Assembly (NCBI GenBank): GCA_963803085.1
Contig: CAWDLE010000015.1
Location: forward strand, 15,312-79,311
DNA length: 64,000 nucleotides
Source: JACVRW01 sp963803085
GTDB lineage: Bacteria > Actinomycetota > Thermoleophilia > Solirubrobacterales > Thermoleophilaceae
Direction: 5' to 3'
Part shown: positions 24,406-32,715 of the stretch, one piece after another
Layout of the letters: each line of letters starts with the position of its first letter
Numbering within the stretch: the first letter of the stretch is position 1
Made by a program: the position numbers and the translations under genes
Notes under the pieces: model-generated
Told to the model about the DNA's origin: nothing
The model's input: only the letters and a program-made list of their open reading frames with translations
Database searches by the model: none

Positions 24406-25494
24406 CTAGCGGACCTGGAAGCCCTCGCCGCTCAGGCGGTCGATGTCGTTCGATAATCCGATCAGGAAGATCAGGATCACGAGCATGAAGCCGACCACTC
24501 CGGCGCGCTCCATCACCCGCAGCGACACCGGCTTGCGGCGCACCTTCTCGACGATCGCCCAGAAGATGTGGCCCCCGTCGAGTGGCAGGAACGGGAACAG
24601 GTTCACGATCGCGAGCGAGAGCGAGATGATCGCGAGGATCCCGATCACGTCCGCGACGTTGTTGAGAATCGTCTGGCGCGTGACCTCGTAGGAGCCGACG
24701 ACCCCCGAGATCTCCTTGCGCTGCTCCGGGTTGATCAGGCGGGCGGGCAGCTCCAGCGTGCTCCGCGTGATGAACCAGAAGCGGTTCGCGGTGAGGTCAA
24801 ACGCCTCGCCGACACCCAGGTCCTCGCGGGGTCCGGCCGCGTAGGCGAACCCCAGCCGGGTGCGCTTGGCGACCGGGTCGTAGATGGGCGTGATCGAGAA
24901 GGTGCGCAGATCGCCGTCCCGCCGAACCGTGATCTGGACCGGGTCCGATGCCTCGCAGCCCTTCGTCGGCGGTTTCTGCGGGCATCTGTGGCTCGCAATC
25001 TGCTTCGAGAGCTCAATTGGCGTCCCCCGCTGCCCATCCACCGCCACCAGCCGGTCGCCCGGCTTCAGCACGCTCTGGGCCGGATACCCCTTCTCGAGCG
25101 TCCCGACATCCCTCGATCCGGTCTGCGGACCGATCAGCGCGAAGAACACAAACAGCAGCACGAACGCCAGCACGAGGTTCACCGCCGGCCCCGCGGAAAT
25201 CACCACGATCCGCTTCCAGACGGGCTGAGCGTGGTAGGCCCGGTCGCGGACCTCCTCTGGGAGATCCTCTTCCGGGTTCATCCCGCTGATCTTCACGTAG
25301 CCGCCCGCGGGGATCGACCCGATCGCGTACTCGGTCTCCCCCACCTTCTTGCTCCAGATGGTGGGCGGGAAGAACAGCGAGAACTTCTCCACCCGCATGC
25401 CCACGGCCTTGGCCGCGCTGAAGTGGCCGAGCTCGTGCAGGATCACGAGCAGCGCGAAGCCCACGAAGGCGAGGAAGAAGCTGAAAGCGGTCAC
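24406..25494 (-). CDS. Site-2 (M50) intramembrane metalloprotease, RseP/Rip1-like
   Basis: 362 residues. The zinc site H20-E21-x2-H24 is in the first membrane helix (VILHELGHFSAAKAVG), and the second motif NLFPFLPLDGGH is near residue 310. The PDZ domain lies between (AQSVLKPGDRLVAVDGQ), in the position normal for RseP. It cleaves membrane-bound anti-sigma factors or signal peptides. Overlap of four bases with dxr and the uppS-cdsA-dxr-rseP order are conserved in many bacteria. The substrate here is not known. Confidence 0.93.
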   Translation of the reverse strand: MTAFSFFLAFVGFALLVILHELGHFSAAKAVGMRVEKFSLFFPPTIWSKKVGETEYAIGSIPAGGYVKISGMNPEEDLPEEVRDRAYHAQPVWKRIVVISAGPAVNLVLAFVLLFVFFALIGPQTGSRDVGTLEKGYPAQSVLKPGDRLVAVDGQRGTPIELSKQIASHRCPQKPPTKGCEASDPVQITVRRDGDLRTFSITPIYDPVAKRTRLGFAYAAGPREDLGVGEAFDLTANRFWFITRSTLELPARLINPEQRKEISGVVGSYEVTRQTILNNVADVIGILAIISLSLAIVNLFPFLPLDGGHIFWAIVEKVRRKPVSLRVMERAGVVGFMLVILIFLIGLSNDIDRLSGEGFQVR

Positions 25495-26621
25495 GCGGCC
25501 ACTCCCTTCGCCACCTCGCGCGCCTGCGCGTCCGCGGCATAGAGATCAGAGAAGTGGCGTACGGGCTGTGCCGGGAGCTCCGAGAGCGTCGACTCGATCA
25601 CCCGGGGGATCCCGACAAACGACAGGTCACCCACCAGGAAGGCGTGCACCGCGATTTCGTTCGCGGCGTTGAGCACGCAGGGGGCGGTGCCGCCGGCCTC
25701 GGCCGCCTCGCGAGCTAGTCGCAGGCACGGGAACGCGTTCACGTCGGGCGCCTCGAACGTGAGCGCACCGAGCTCCACGAGGTCGAGCGGGCGCACGGGC
25801 ACGTCCATCCGATCCGGATAGTTGAGGGCATACGAGATCGGCACGCGCATGTCGGGGTAGCCGAGGTGCGCGAGCGACGCGCCGTCGTGCAGGTGCACCA
25901 TCGCGTGGACGATCGACTGCGGGTGCACGACCACGTCGATGCGGTCGTACGGCACGCCGAAGAGATGGTGGGCCTCGATCAGCTCCAGCCCCTTGTTCAT
26001 GAGCGTGGCCGAGTCGATGGTGATCTTGCCGCCCATGTCCCACGTCGGGTGGGCGAGCGCCTCCTCGCGCGTGACCGAGTCGAGGTCACTGCGGCCGCGG
26101 AACGGGCCACCGCTCGCGGTGAGCACGAGCCGGTCGACCGTGCCGGGTCGCTCGCCTGAGATCAGCTGGAACAGGGCGGAGTGCTCCGAGTCCACCGGCA
26201 GCAGCTGGGCGCCCGTGGCCTCGGCCAGCGTCGTCACGAGCTCGCCGCCCACCACGAGGCTCTCCTTGTTGGCGAGCGCGAGGTCGATGCCCTCACCCAG
26301 CGCGGCAACAGTGGGACCCAGGCCGGCCGACCCCACCAGCGCGTTCAGCACAAGGTCGCATTCGGTCTCCGTGATCAGCTCCACGAGCCCCTCCGGACCC
26401 GCGAGCACCTCCACGTCGGAGTGCTCGGAGGCGCGGGCCGCGGCGTCCTCATCCGCGATCGCGACGCAGCTCACGCCGTGCTGCTTCGCCTGCTCGAGCA
26501 GCTGCTCCCAGCTCGAGGCCGCGGCGAGGCCCACCACCTCCAGCTCGGGGTTTCGCTCGACCACGTCGAGCGCCTGCGTCCCGATCGAGCCGGTGGAGCC
26601 GACAATGAGAATCCTGCGCAC
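25491..26621 (-). CDS. dxr: 1-deoxy-D-xylulose 5-phosphate reductoisomerase
   Basis: 376 residues, normal length. NADPH motif GSTGSIGTQALDVVE at the N-terminus; ANKESLVVGGELV; the active-site strand LLPVDSEHSALFQ; GGPFRG; and the metal/substrate region DMGGKITIDSATLMNKGLE. It makes 2-C-methyl-D-erythritol 4-phosphate, the first committed MEP step. The gene is translationally coupled to the protease gene (ATGA). Confidence 0.97.
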   Translation of the reverse strand: MRRILIVGSTGSIGTQALDVVERNPELEVVGLAAASSWEQLLEQAKQHGVSCVAIADEDAAARASEHSDVEVLAGPEGLVELITETECDLVLNALVGSAGLGPTVAALGEGIDLALANKESLVVGGELVTTLAEATGAQLLPVDSEHSALFQLISGERPGTVDRLVLTASGGPFRGRSDLDSVTREEALAHPTWDMGGKITIDSATLMNKGLELIEAHHLFGVPYDRIDVVVHPQSIVHAMVHLHDGASLAHLGYPDMRVPISYALNYPDRMDVPVRPLDLVELGALTFEAPDVNAFPCLRLAREAAEAGGTAPCVLNAANEIAVHAFLVGDLSFVGIPRVIESTLSELPAQPVRHFSDLYAADAQAREVAKGVAA

Positions 26622-26652
26622 TCGGCTGAGTCTAGGAGGCGTCGCCCTGAAT

Positions 26653-27501
26653 CTAGGAGGCGTAGCCGAGCCCGACGGCTGCGTAGTACGCCACCGGGAT
26701 CGTGAACATGACTGCGTCGAGGCGGTCGAGCACGCCGCCGTGGGCGCCGAAGAGCTTGCCGGTGTCCTTCACCTCGAGGTCGCGCTTGATCATCGACTCG
26801 AACAGGTCGCCGACCGGCGCGGCGATCGCCACGAGTGCGCCGATCAGCAGCGCGTCCGGGCCGGTCAGCCAGTCCTGGTAGAGGCCGGCGATCCAGAACG
26901 AGAGCGTGGCGCCGAACACGCCGGCGACGAGCCCCTCGAGAGTCTTGTTAGGCGAAATCAGCGGCGCGAGCGGCGTGCGACCGTACCAGCGCCCGCCGAA
27001 GTAGGCGAACGTGTCGCCCAGGAAGGTCGCGACGAGCACGTCGATCACCAGTCCGTCGCCGTGCGGCAGTTCGCGCAGCCAGATGGCGTACACCAGCGCG
27101 AGGCCGATCCAGAGCACGCCGAAATAGGTCACCGCGATGGCCCAGGAGACGTTCTCCCGGCGCGGGCGGAGCACCGCCAGCACGAACGTCACCGGGAACG
27201 AGGCCGCGAGCACCATGATCACGTGGCGCGGCTCGCCGTAGAGGGCGGCCACCAGCATCGCCGCCATCGTGAGGAAGCCCGCGAGCGCAGGCGGCCGGAC
27301 GCGGCCCATGAGCGTGTAGAGCTCGCCCATCGCCACCACGCCGAGGAGGAAGATGCCGATCGCCCAGATCTCCCCGCCCTGGTCGACGATGACGAGCGCG
27401 AAGATGATCGCCGGGATCGCGACGACGATCCGCGGGGCGAGGTCGGACCCTCCCCGAACCCTCGAGGGGGTCTGACCCCCTTGAGGGTTTCGTGCCGCCA
27501 C
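26653..27501 (-). CDS. cdsA: Phosphatidate cytidylyltransferase
   Basis: 282 residues with seven or eight membrane segments. The CdsA signature is present near the C-terminus: SMIKRDLEVKDTGKLFGAHG, then GVLDRLD. It makes CDP-diacylglycerol from phosphatidate and CTP at the membrane, feeding pgsA. The only possible start before the first helix is the GTG at 27501, four bases after the uppS stop. The first about 20 codons (MAARNPQGGQTPSRVRG) are read through a 33-base hairpin (27457-27489), so the N-terminus is foreign-looking. Confidence 0.93.
   Translation of the reverse strand: MAARNPQGGQTPSRVRGGSDLAPRIVVAIPAIIFALVIVDQGGEIWAIGIFLLGVVAMGELYTLMGRVRPPALAGFLTMAAMLVAALYGEPRHVIMVLAASFPVTFVLAVLRPRRENVSWAIAVTYFGVLWIGLALVYAIWLRELPHGDGLVIDVLVATFLGDTFAYFGGRWYGRTPLAPLISPNKTLEGLVAGVFGATLSFWIAGLYQDWLTGPDALLIGALVAIAAPVGDLFESMIKRDLEVKDTGKLFGAHGGVLDRLDAVMFTIPVAYYAAVGLGYAS
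27457..27489. repeat. 33-base hairpin with GGGGGTC/GACCCCC core inside the cdsA 5' coding region
   Basis: AACCCTC, G, AGGGGG, loop TCTGA, CCCCCT, T, GAGGGTT: 14 paired bases with one G-T wobble and a 5-base loop. It covers cdsA codons about 5-15 on the minus strand. It is far more self-complementary than the flanking coding sequence and resembles an intergenic palindromic element absorbed in frame at the uppS-cdsA junction. It might also attenuate transcription or translation of cdsA. Confidence 0.75.
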
Positions 27502-27504
27502 CGG

Positions 27505-28191
27505 CTACCGCCCCCCGAAACGGCGCCCGCGCGCCGCGTACTCGTCGAGCGAGGCCTCGAACGCCTCGCGCGTGAAGTCGGGCCAGAGCTCGTCGCGGAA
27601 GACGAACTCCGCATATGCGAGCTGCCACAGCAGGTAGTTGGAAATTCTCAGCTCGCCGCTCGTGCGGATCAGCAGGTCGGGATCGTGCATGTCGGGTGCG
27701 TACAGGTGGCGCCGGAACTCTTCCTCGCTGTCACCCGAGAAGGTTCGCGCTGCGTCCACGATTTCCGCCCTGCCGCCGTAGTTGAAGGCCACGAACAGCG
27801 TGATGCGCTCGTTCTCGCTGGTGAGCTCTTCAGCCCAGTCCATCCGGCGAATGAGCTCGTCGTTCAGGCCCTCACGCCTGCCCACGAAGCGCATGCGCAC
27901 GCCTTCCTCGTGGAGCTCCGGCGTCTCCCTGTCGATCCGCTCGGCGAACATCGCCATCAGCCCGTCCACCTCGGCCTGCGGGCGGCCCCAGTTCTCCGTG
28001 GAGAACGAGTAGACGGTGAGCTCCCGCACGCCCAGCTCGACCGCGTCTCGCAGCCTTGCCTTCACGACGTCGGCGCCCGCCTGGTGCCCCGCGAGCACCG
28101 GCAGGCCGCGATCCTGCGCCCAGCGGCCGTTCCCGTCGGTGATGATCGCGACGTAGCGCGCCCGCGCCGCGGCGTCGCTCACATCGCTCAC
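27505..28191 (-). CDS. uppS: Isoprenyl transferase, undecaprenyl-diphosphate synthase type
   Basis: 228 residues. The cis-prenyltransferase motifs are all visible: AIITDGNGRWAQDRGLPVLA with the catalytic Asp, ELTVYSFSTENWGRP, LFVAFNYGGRAEI and the final LLIRTSGELRISNYLLWQLA. The usual MDGN is TDGN here. It adds isopentenyl units to make the C55 (or related) lipid carrier for wall synthesis. Four-base overlap with frr upstream and four bases before cdsA. Confidence 0.95.
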   Translation of the reverse strand: MSDVSDAAARARYVAIITDGNGRWAQDRGLPVLAGHQAGADVVKARLRDAVELGVRELTVYSFSTENWGRPQAEVDGLMAMFAERIDRETPELHEEGVRMRFVGRREGLNDELIRRMDWAEELTSENERITLFVAFNYGGRAEIVDAARTFSGDSEEEFRRHLYAPDMHDPDLLIRTSGELRISNYLLWQLAYAEFVFRDELWPDFTREAFEASLDEYAARGRRFGGR

Positions 28192-28757
28192 ACTTCGAGG
28201 ATTTCTTGTTCCTTGCCGGCGAGGGCGGTGTCGATGTCGCCGACGTGAGAGTCCGTGAGCTTCTGGAGCTCTGACTCCGCCCGACGCTCGTCGTCCTCGC
28301 CCACCTCGCCCTCGCTCTTCAGCTCGCGCAGGTCGTGCATCACGTCCCGCCGCACGTTCCGCACGGCGACCCTCCCCTGCTCTGCGATGCCGTGCACGAC
28401 CTTCACGAGCTCCTTGCGGCGCTCCTCGGTCAGCTCGGGGATCGAGAGCCGGATCACCTGGCCGTCATTCGACGGCGTGAGGCCCACGTCGGACTCGAGG
28501 ATCGACTTCTCGATCGCCTTGATCGAGTTCTTGTCGTAGGGCGTGATGGTGAGCAGGCGCGCCTCGCTGGCCGAGATCTGGGAGAGCTGCCTGAGCGGCG
28601 TGACGGCGCCGTAGTAGTCGACCTCGATCCGATCGAGCAGGTGCGGGGACGCGCGCCCGGTCCGCACGGTGGCGAACTCGGTCTTGGTGGCGTCGACGGA
28701 CCGCTGCATGCGGCCCTTCGCGTCGTCCAGAAAGTCCTTCAGTACGTCGTCGCTCAT
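28188..28757 (-). CDS. frr: Ribosome recycling factor
   Basis: 189 residues from the ATG at 28757, which overlaps the pyrH stop by four bases; a longer frame upstream is not needed. The family pattern runs throughout: ATVRTGRASPHLLDRIEVDY, YYGAVTPLRQLS, ESDVGLTPSNDGQVIRLSIP, LTEERRKELVK and the C-terminal KLTDSHVGDID. It splits post-termination ribosomes together with EF-G. Position between pyrH and uppS is the common bacterial order. Confidence 0.97.
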   Translation of the reverse strand: MSDDVLKDFLDDAKGRMQRSVDATKTEFATVRTGRASPHLLDRIEVDYYGAVTPLRQLSQISASEARLLTITPYDKNSIKAIEKSILESDVGLTPSNDGQVIRLSIPELTEERRKELVKVVHGIAEQGRVAVRNVRRDVMHDLRELKSEGEVGEDDERRAESELQKLTDSHVGDIDTALAGKEQEILEV

Positions 28758-29485
28758 CCGCTCCTCACAACGGTTCCCACGCGCTCGCCGCACACTATCC
28801 GGTCGATGTTGCGCTCGTCGTCCATGTTGAAGACCGTGATTGGTAAGCCGTTGTCCATGCAGAGCGACAGCGCTGTCGTGTCCATCACCTGCAGCCGCTG
28901 CTCGATCGCCTCCTGGTGAGTGATCTCCTCGATGAAGCGGGCGTCCGGGTCCTCTTGCGGGTCGGCGCTGTAGACGCCCTCGACCCCGTTCTTGGCCATC
29001 AGGATCGTCTCCGCGTGTATCTCCAGGGCCCTGAGGGCGGCGGCCGTATCGGTGGTGAAGAATGGGTTGCCCGTTCCCGCGGCGAAGATCACGATCCTGC
29101 CCTTCTCCAGGTGGCGCATGGCGCGGCGCCGGATGTAGGGCTCGGCCACCTCCGAGATCGTGATTGCGGACTGCACGCGCGTGACCGCGCCGACCTTCTC
29201 GAGGGCGTCCTGGAGCGCGAGCGCGTTCAGCACGGTGGCGAGCATGCCCATGTAGTCGCCGGTGGCGCGGTCCATCCCGTCGGCAGCGCCCTTCAAGCCG
29301 CGGTAGATGTTGCCGCCGCCGACCACGATCGCGATCTCCACGCCGCGGTCGGACACGGCCTTCACCTGCTTTGCGATGGCGGCGATCCGTTCCGGGTCAG
29401 CCCCGTAGGGGAGGCTGCCCATGAGCGCCTCCCCCGAGAGCTTCAGGAGGATGCGCTTGAAGACCGGCCCGCCCTCCCCGGTCAC
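28754..29485 (-). CDS. pyrH: UMP kinase
   Basis: 243 residues. Amino-acid-kinase family: FKRILLKLSGEALMG, IVVGGGNIYRG, DYMGMLATVLNALALQDALE, GTGNPFFTTDTAA and LMAKNGVEGVYSADP are the standard PyrH motifs. It phosphorylates UMP to UDP in pyrimidine nucleotide synthesis. It overlaps tsf by four bases and frr by four bases. Confidence 0.97.
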   Translation of the reverse strand: MTGEGGPVFKRILLKLSGEALMGSLPYGADPERIAAIAKQVKAVSDRGVEIAIVVGGGNIYRGLKGAADGMDRATGDYMGMLATVLNALALQDALEKVGAVTRVQSAITISEVAEPYIRRRAMRHLEKGRIVIFAAGTGNPFFTTDTAAALRALEIHAETILMAKNGVEGVYSADPQEDPDARFIEEITHQEAIEQRLQVMDTTALSLCMDNGLPITVFNMDDERNIDRIVCGERVGTVVRSG

Positions 29486-30093
29486 TCCCCCCCGACCTGG
29501 AAGCGGACGAATCTGCGGATCACGACGTTCTCACCGGTGTTCGCCGCGATCTCGGTGCGGAGCTCGCCGACGGTCTTGCCGCCGTGCTTCTCCTCGTTCA
29601 CGTGCGTCTGGTCGAGCAGGACCACGTCCTCGAGCCACTTCTTGAGCCGGCCCTCGACGATCTTCTCCTGGACATCGGCGGGCTTGCCCTCGCTGGCGGC
29701 CTGCTCGCGCAGCACGCGCAGCTCGGCCTCCTTGGCCTGCTCGTCGACCTCGTCCTCGGTCACGTAGAGCGGATTGGCCGCCGCGACGTGAAGGGCAACC
29801 TCGCGTGCGAAGTCCTGGAACGGCTCGGTGCGCGCCACGAAGTCGGTCTCGCAGTCCACCTCCACCAGCACGCCGATCTGGCCGCCGGCGTGGATGTAGC
29901 TCGACACGACGCCCTCGGCGGCTGCCCGCTCGCCGCGCTTGGCGGCGGAGGCCTGGCCCTTCACGCGCAGGATCTCGATCGCCTTGTCGATGTCGCCGCC
30001 CGAGTCCTGCAGGGCGGACTTGGCGTCCATGATCCCTGCGCCGGTTCGCTCACGCAGGCTCTTCACGTCTTGGGCGGAAATGGCGATGCTCAT
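29482..30093 (-). CDS. tsf: Elongation factor Ts, short form
   Basis: 203 residues, the short type with one core domain, as in Thermus and many actinobacterial relatives. The N-terminal UBA-like part VKSLRERTGAGIMDAKSALQ and the nucleotide-exchange motif VEVDCETDFVARTEPF are clear. It releases GDP from EF-Tu. The start ATG touches the rpsB stop by one base, so tsf is translationally coupled to rpsB. Confidence 0.97.
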   Translation of the reverse strand: MSIAISAQDVKSLRERTGAGIMDAKSALQDSGGDIDKAIEILRVKGQASAAKRGERAAAEGVVSSYIHAGGQIGVLVEVDCETDFVARTEPFQDFAREVALHVAAANPLYVTEDEVDEQAKEAELRVLREQAASEGKPADVQEKIVEGRLKKWLEDVVLLDQTHVNEEKHGGKTVGELRTEIAANTGENVVIRRFVRFQVGGE

Positions 30094-31028
30094 CAGGACT
30101 CCTCGTCAGGATCGAACGTACGGCGCTCACGAGGGGCTCCCGCGCCTGCTGCGGCCTCCGGACGCGTGCCGCTGGGCGTGGCGGGCTCGTCCGGCGAGAA
30201 GCCGGCCTCCTCCGCCTCCCGGCGTGCGCGCTCCTCGGCCTCGCGCTTCTCCTGCTCCTCCGCCTCGCGGGCGGCCTTCTCCTCGGCCTCCCTGCGCTCC
30301 GCCTCCTCGCGCTCGCGCCGGGCTGCCTCCTCCTCGGCGCGGAACTGGGTGGCGCGGTCGCGTGCGACGTCGGCGATGCCCTCGATGATCACCTTGCAGG
30401 AGCGGATTGCGTCGTCATTGCCCGGGATCACGAAGTCCACGGGGTCCGGGTCGCAGTTCGTGTCCACGAGCCCGATGATCGGGATCTTGAGGCGCTTGGC
30501 CTCGCGCACGCCGATGTCCTCGACCTTGAGGTCCACCACGAACACCGCGTCAGGCGGGCGCTGCATTTCAGCCACGCCGCCGAGGTTCGTCTCGAGCTTG
30601 TCGCGCTCGTTCATCGCGGCGATGCGCTCGCGGACCGGCAGCAGGTCCATCGTGCCGGACTCGGTCCAGTCGCGCAGGTCGTGCAGGCGCCGGATGCGCT
30701 TGTTGATGGTCTGGAAGTTCGTCAGAAGCCCGCCCAGCCAGCGCTGGTCGATGTACGGCATGCCGGAGGCGGTGGCCGCCTCCTTGATCGAGTCGCGGGC
30801 CTGCTTCTTGGTGCCCACGAACAGGATCGTCCCGCCGCGGCCCGCAAGGTCGCCCGCGAACTCCTGGGCGGTGTGGAGCAGGCGCTCCGTCTTCTGAAGG
30901 TCGATGATGTGGATCCCGCCGCGCTCGCCGAATATGAAGCGGCGCATCTTGGGGTTCCAGCGGCGCGTCTGGTGGCCGAAGTGAACGCCGGCCTCCAGCA
31001 GCTCCCTAATGCCAATCTCGGTGGCCAA
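30093..31028 (-). CDS. rpsB: 30S ribosomal protein S2 with a long charged C-terminal tail
   Basis: 311 residues. The start is set at TTG 31028, giving MATEIGIRELLEAGVHFGHQ, with GGGAG (31036-31040) seven bases upstream; no ATG or GTG fits. The S2 body ends near residue 235 (RSCKVIIEGIADVARDRATQ). It is followed by about 75 residues rich in Glu, Arg and Ala (EEEAARREREEAERREAEE-type repeats, predicted coiled coil) and a Pro/Ala-rich end. E. coli S2 is 241 residues, so the tail is an extension. It leads the rpsB-tsf-pyrH-frr operon. Confidence 0.95.
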   Translation of the reverse strand: MATEIGIRELLEAGVHFGHQTRRWNPKMRRFIFGERGGIHIIDLQKTERLLHTAQEFAGDLAGRGGTILFVGTKKQARDSIKEAATASGMPYIDQRWLGGLLTNFQTINKRIRRLHDLRDWTESGTMDLLPVRERIAAMNERDKLETNLGGVAEMQRPPDAVFVVDLKVEDIGVREAKRLKIPIIGLVDTNCDPDPVDFVIPGNDDAIRSCKVIIEGIADVARDRATQFRAEEEAARREREEAERREAEEKAAREAEEQEKREAEERARREAEEAGFSPDEPATPSGTRPEAAAGAGAPRERRTFDPDEES

Positions 31029-31293
31029 AGAGTTGCTCCCTTGAAGTTTGTCGTTGAACGTCTGCCCACCGGTCGGCTCGCGGACCCGGGATCTCCCGGG
31101 CAGGGCCGCGGCCGCTGTGTCCAGCGGGGTAGCTTGCTTAACGGACGTGAGGATAGCCATGTGGCGCGGTCCCGGCCGAACGACCGCGGTAAAGAAGGTC
31201 AACACATTGGGCAACCAGAGCGCGACCAATGTGTTGAGCATCGCCCGAGGGCACCTCGGTGCTGCTTTTTCCTGCGAGACAACGGTCCAAGAA
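31029..31293 (-). promoter_or_regulatory. rpsB leader region with three inverted repeats
   Basis: This 265-base gap before rpsB has no plausible gene. Reading towards rpsB, it holds a perfect 12-bp inverted repeat TCAACACATTGG/CCAATGTGTTGA with a 15-base spacer (31199-31237), a hairpin CCGCTG-TGTC-CAGCGG (31112-31127), and a hairpin CCCGGG-ATCT-CCCGGG (31085-31100) ending about 57 bases before the TTG. The arrangement fits a promoter plus structured leader; S2 autoregulation through its leader is known in other bacteria. No convincing -10/-35 pair was found. Confidence 0.5.
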
Positions 31294-31326
31294 CGAGACG
31301 AGGCGGTCCTGAGACCGCCTCGCTCG
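31294..31326 (-). terminator. Strong hairpin after rluD
   Basis: CGAG, bulged A, CGAGGCGGTC, loop CTGA, GACCGCCTCG, CTCG: 14 bp with one bulge. It begins seven bases after the rluD stop (31333) and on the minus strand is followed by TTCTTGG. It closes the proC-yggT-lspA-rluD unit and isolates it from the rpsB leader. Confidence 0.8.
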
Positions 31327-31332
31327 TATGTC

Positions 31333-32257
31333 TCAGCCCCCGTCTGGCCCTCCGGAGACTGGCTCCCGCCGCGCGCTGTCAAGTGCATGACTCAGCTCGG
31401 CGGGTGGTTTGGACTCGCAAGCGAGCAATTCCCCATTGATTGGATGCCTAAACATCAGTTTCGACGCGTGCAAAAACTGACGCTTCAGGCCGAGCCTGCG
31501 GCCGCTCTTCCGGCCGCCGTATTGAGGGTCGCCCACGACGGGGTGGTCGATGGCCGCGAGGTGGGCTCGGATCTGGTGCGTGCGGCCGGTTTCGAGGCGC
31601 ACACGCAGCAGTGTGGTGCGCGGAAGCCGCTCCAGGACCTCGAAATGGGTCACCGCGCTGCGGGCGCGATCGGTGCGCGTGGACATCACGGTCCGGTTGC
31701 CGCGGTCGCGGCCGATCGGCGCGTCGATGGTGCCGCTCTCGGCGTCCGGATGCCCCTCCACCAGGGCGGTGTACTCGCGGGTGATCTCGCGCGCCTTCAT
31801 CATCTTCTGGAGGGCGGCGTGCGCCTCGTCGGAGCGCGCCACCACGAGCAGCCCGGAGGTGTCGCGGTCCAGGCGGTGGACGATGCCCGCGCGCTCCGGA
31901 TGCTCTCCCCCCGCGGCCAGGGGGGCCAGCGCCTCCGCGAGCGTCGGCCCGCGGTGTCCGGGTGCCGGGTGCGTGACCACGCCCGCCGGCTTGTCGACCA
32001 CGAGCAGGTGCTCGTCCTCGTAGACGATCTCGAAGGGAACGACGCTCCGGCGCGTCCGGCTCGGCCTCCGCGGCGGGCGCCTCCACGGCCACCCTCTCCC
32101 CCTCCGCGATCCTGTGGTTCTTGGGCCGCGTGTGGCCGTCCACCGTGACCGCCCCGCGCTCGATCAGGCGCTGGGCCGCGGCTCGGGACAGCGCGGCGCC
32201 ACGTGCGGCGAGGAAGGCGTCCAGCCGAAGGCCGGCGTCCTCGGCTGCGGCGATCAG
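31333..32257 (-). pseudogene. rluD: RluD-type 23S rRNA pseudouridine synthase, +1 frameshift at 32035-32037
   Basis: The N-terminal S4 RNA-binding domain (LRLDAFLAARGAALSRAAAQ, then RLIERGAVTVDG) and the catalytic domain (VDKPAGVVTHPAPGH, GIVHRLDRDTSGLLVVA with the catalytic Asp, TGRTHQIRAHLA) lie in two frames. Deleting one base from the CCC run at 32035-32037 joins ERRS to FEIVYEDEHLLVVDKPAG, the standard junction. No ATG, GTG or TTG starts the first frame after lspA. The only position fitting family length is a CTG at 32257 that overlaps the lspA TGA. RluD modifies helix 69 of 23S rRNA. The lspA-rluD pairing is conserved. Confidence 0.85.
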
Positions 32258-32715
32258 TTCGTCCGAGGCCGTTTCTGGCTCCCCTCCACGGTCCAGAGCA
32301 GCAGGAACACGCCGACCACGATGCAGGCGTCGGCCACGTTGAAGGCCGGCCACGCCACGGGGTCGATGAAGTCGATCACCGCGCCGTCGCGAGCTCGGTC
32401 CGCGAGGTTCCCCAGCGCGCCGCCCATCAGCAGCCCGACGGGCAGCCACAGGAGCGGCATGTCGCGGTGCAGCGCGAAGTACCCGATCAAAAGGGCGAGC
32501 GACACCCCGATCAGGATCGCCACCACCGTGCCGCCTCCCGCGAAGGCGCCGAACGCGACGCCCGAGTTGCGGGTGTTCGTCAGGTCGAGCCCGAAGAAGA
32601 TGTTCACCTGCTCGCCGCGCTCGATGTTCGAAATGGCCAGCTGCTTGGTGGCCTGGTCGATGGCCACGACCAGCCCTGCGGTGGCGATCGCCGCGGCCGC
32701 GCCGCCCTGCCTCAT
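32254..32715 (-). CDS. lspA: Lipoprotein signal peptidase (signal peptidase II)
   Basis: 153 residues with four membrane helices. The two catalytic Asp motifs are intact: GGALGNLADRARDGAVIDFI and FNVADACIVVG. TNTRNSGVAFGAF is the conserved loop. It cleaves prolipoproteins before the lipidated Cys. The start overlaps the yggT stop by four bases. Confidence 0.96.
   Translation of the reverse strand: MRQGGAAAAIATAGLVVAIDQATKQLAISNIERGEQVNIFFGLDLTNTRNSGVAFGAFAGGGTVVAILIGVSLALLIGYFALHRDMPLLWLPVGLLMGGALGNLADRARDGAVIDFIDPVAWPAFNVADACIVVGVFLLLWTVEGSQKRPRTN

Noticed and set aside
22992..24488. 498-codon open frame opposite the acyl-CoA ligase
   Set aside because: Antisense with no recognisable fold.
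25939..28248. 769-codon open frame opposite dxr-cdsA-uppS
   Set aside because: Antisense of three well-identified genes; composition is His/Arg/Asp-rich low complexity with no domain.
31141..31203. A -35/-10 promoter for rpsB (TTGACC or TTGCCC with TACCGC)
   Set aside because: The -10 match is poor and several alternatives fit equally badly.
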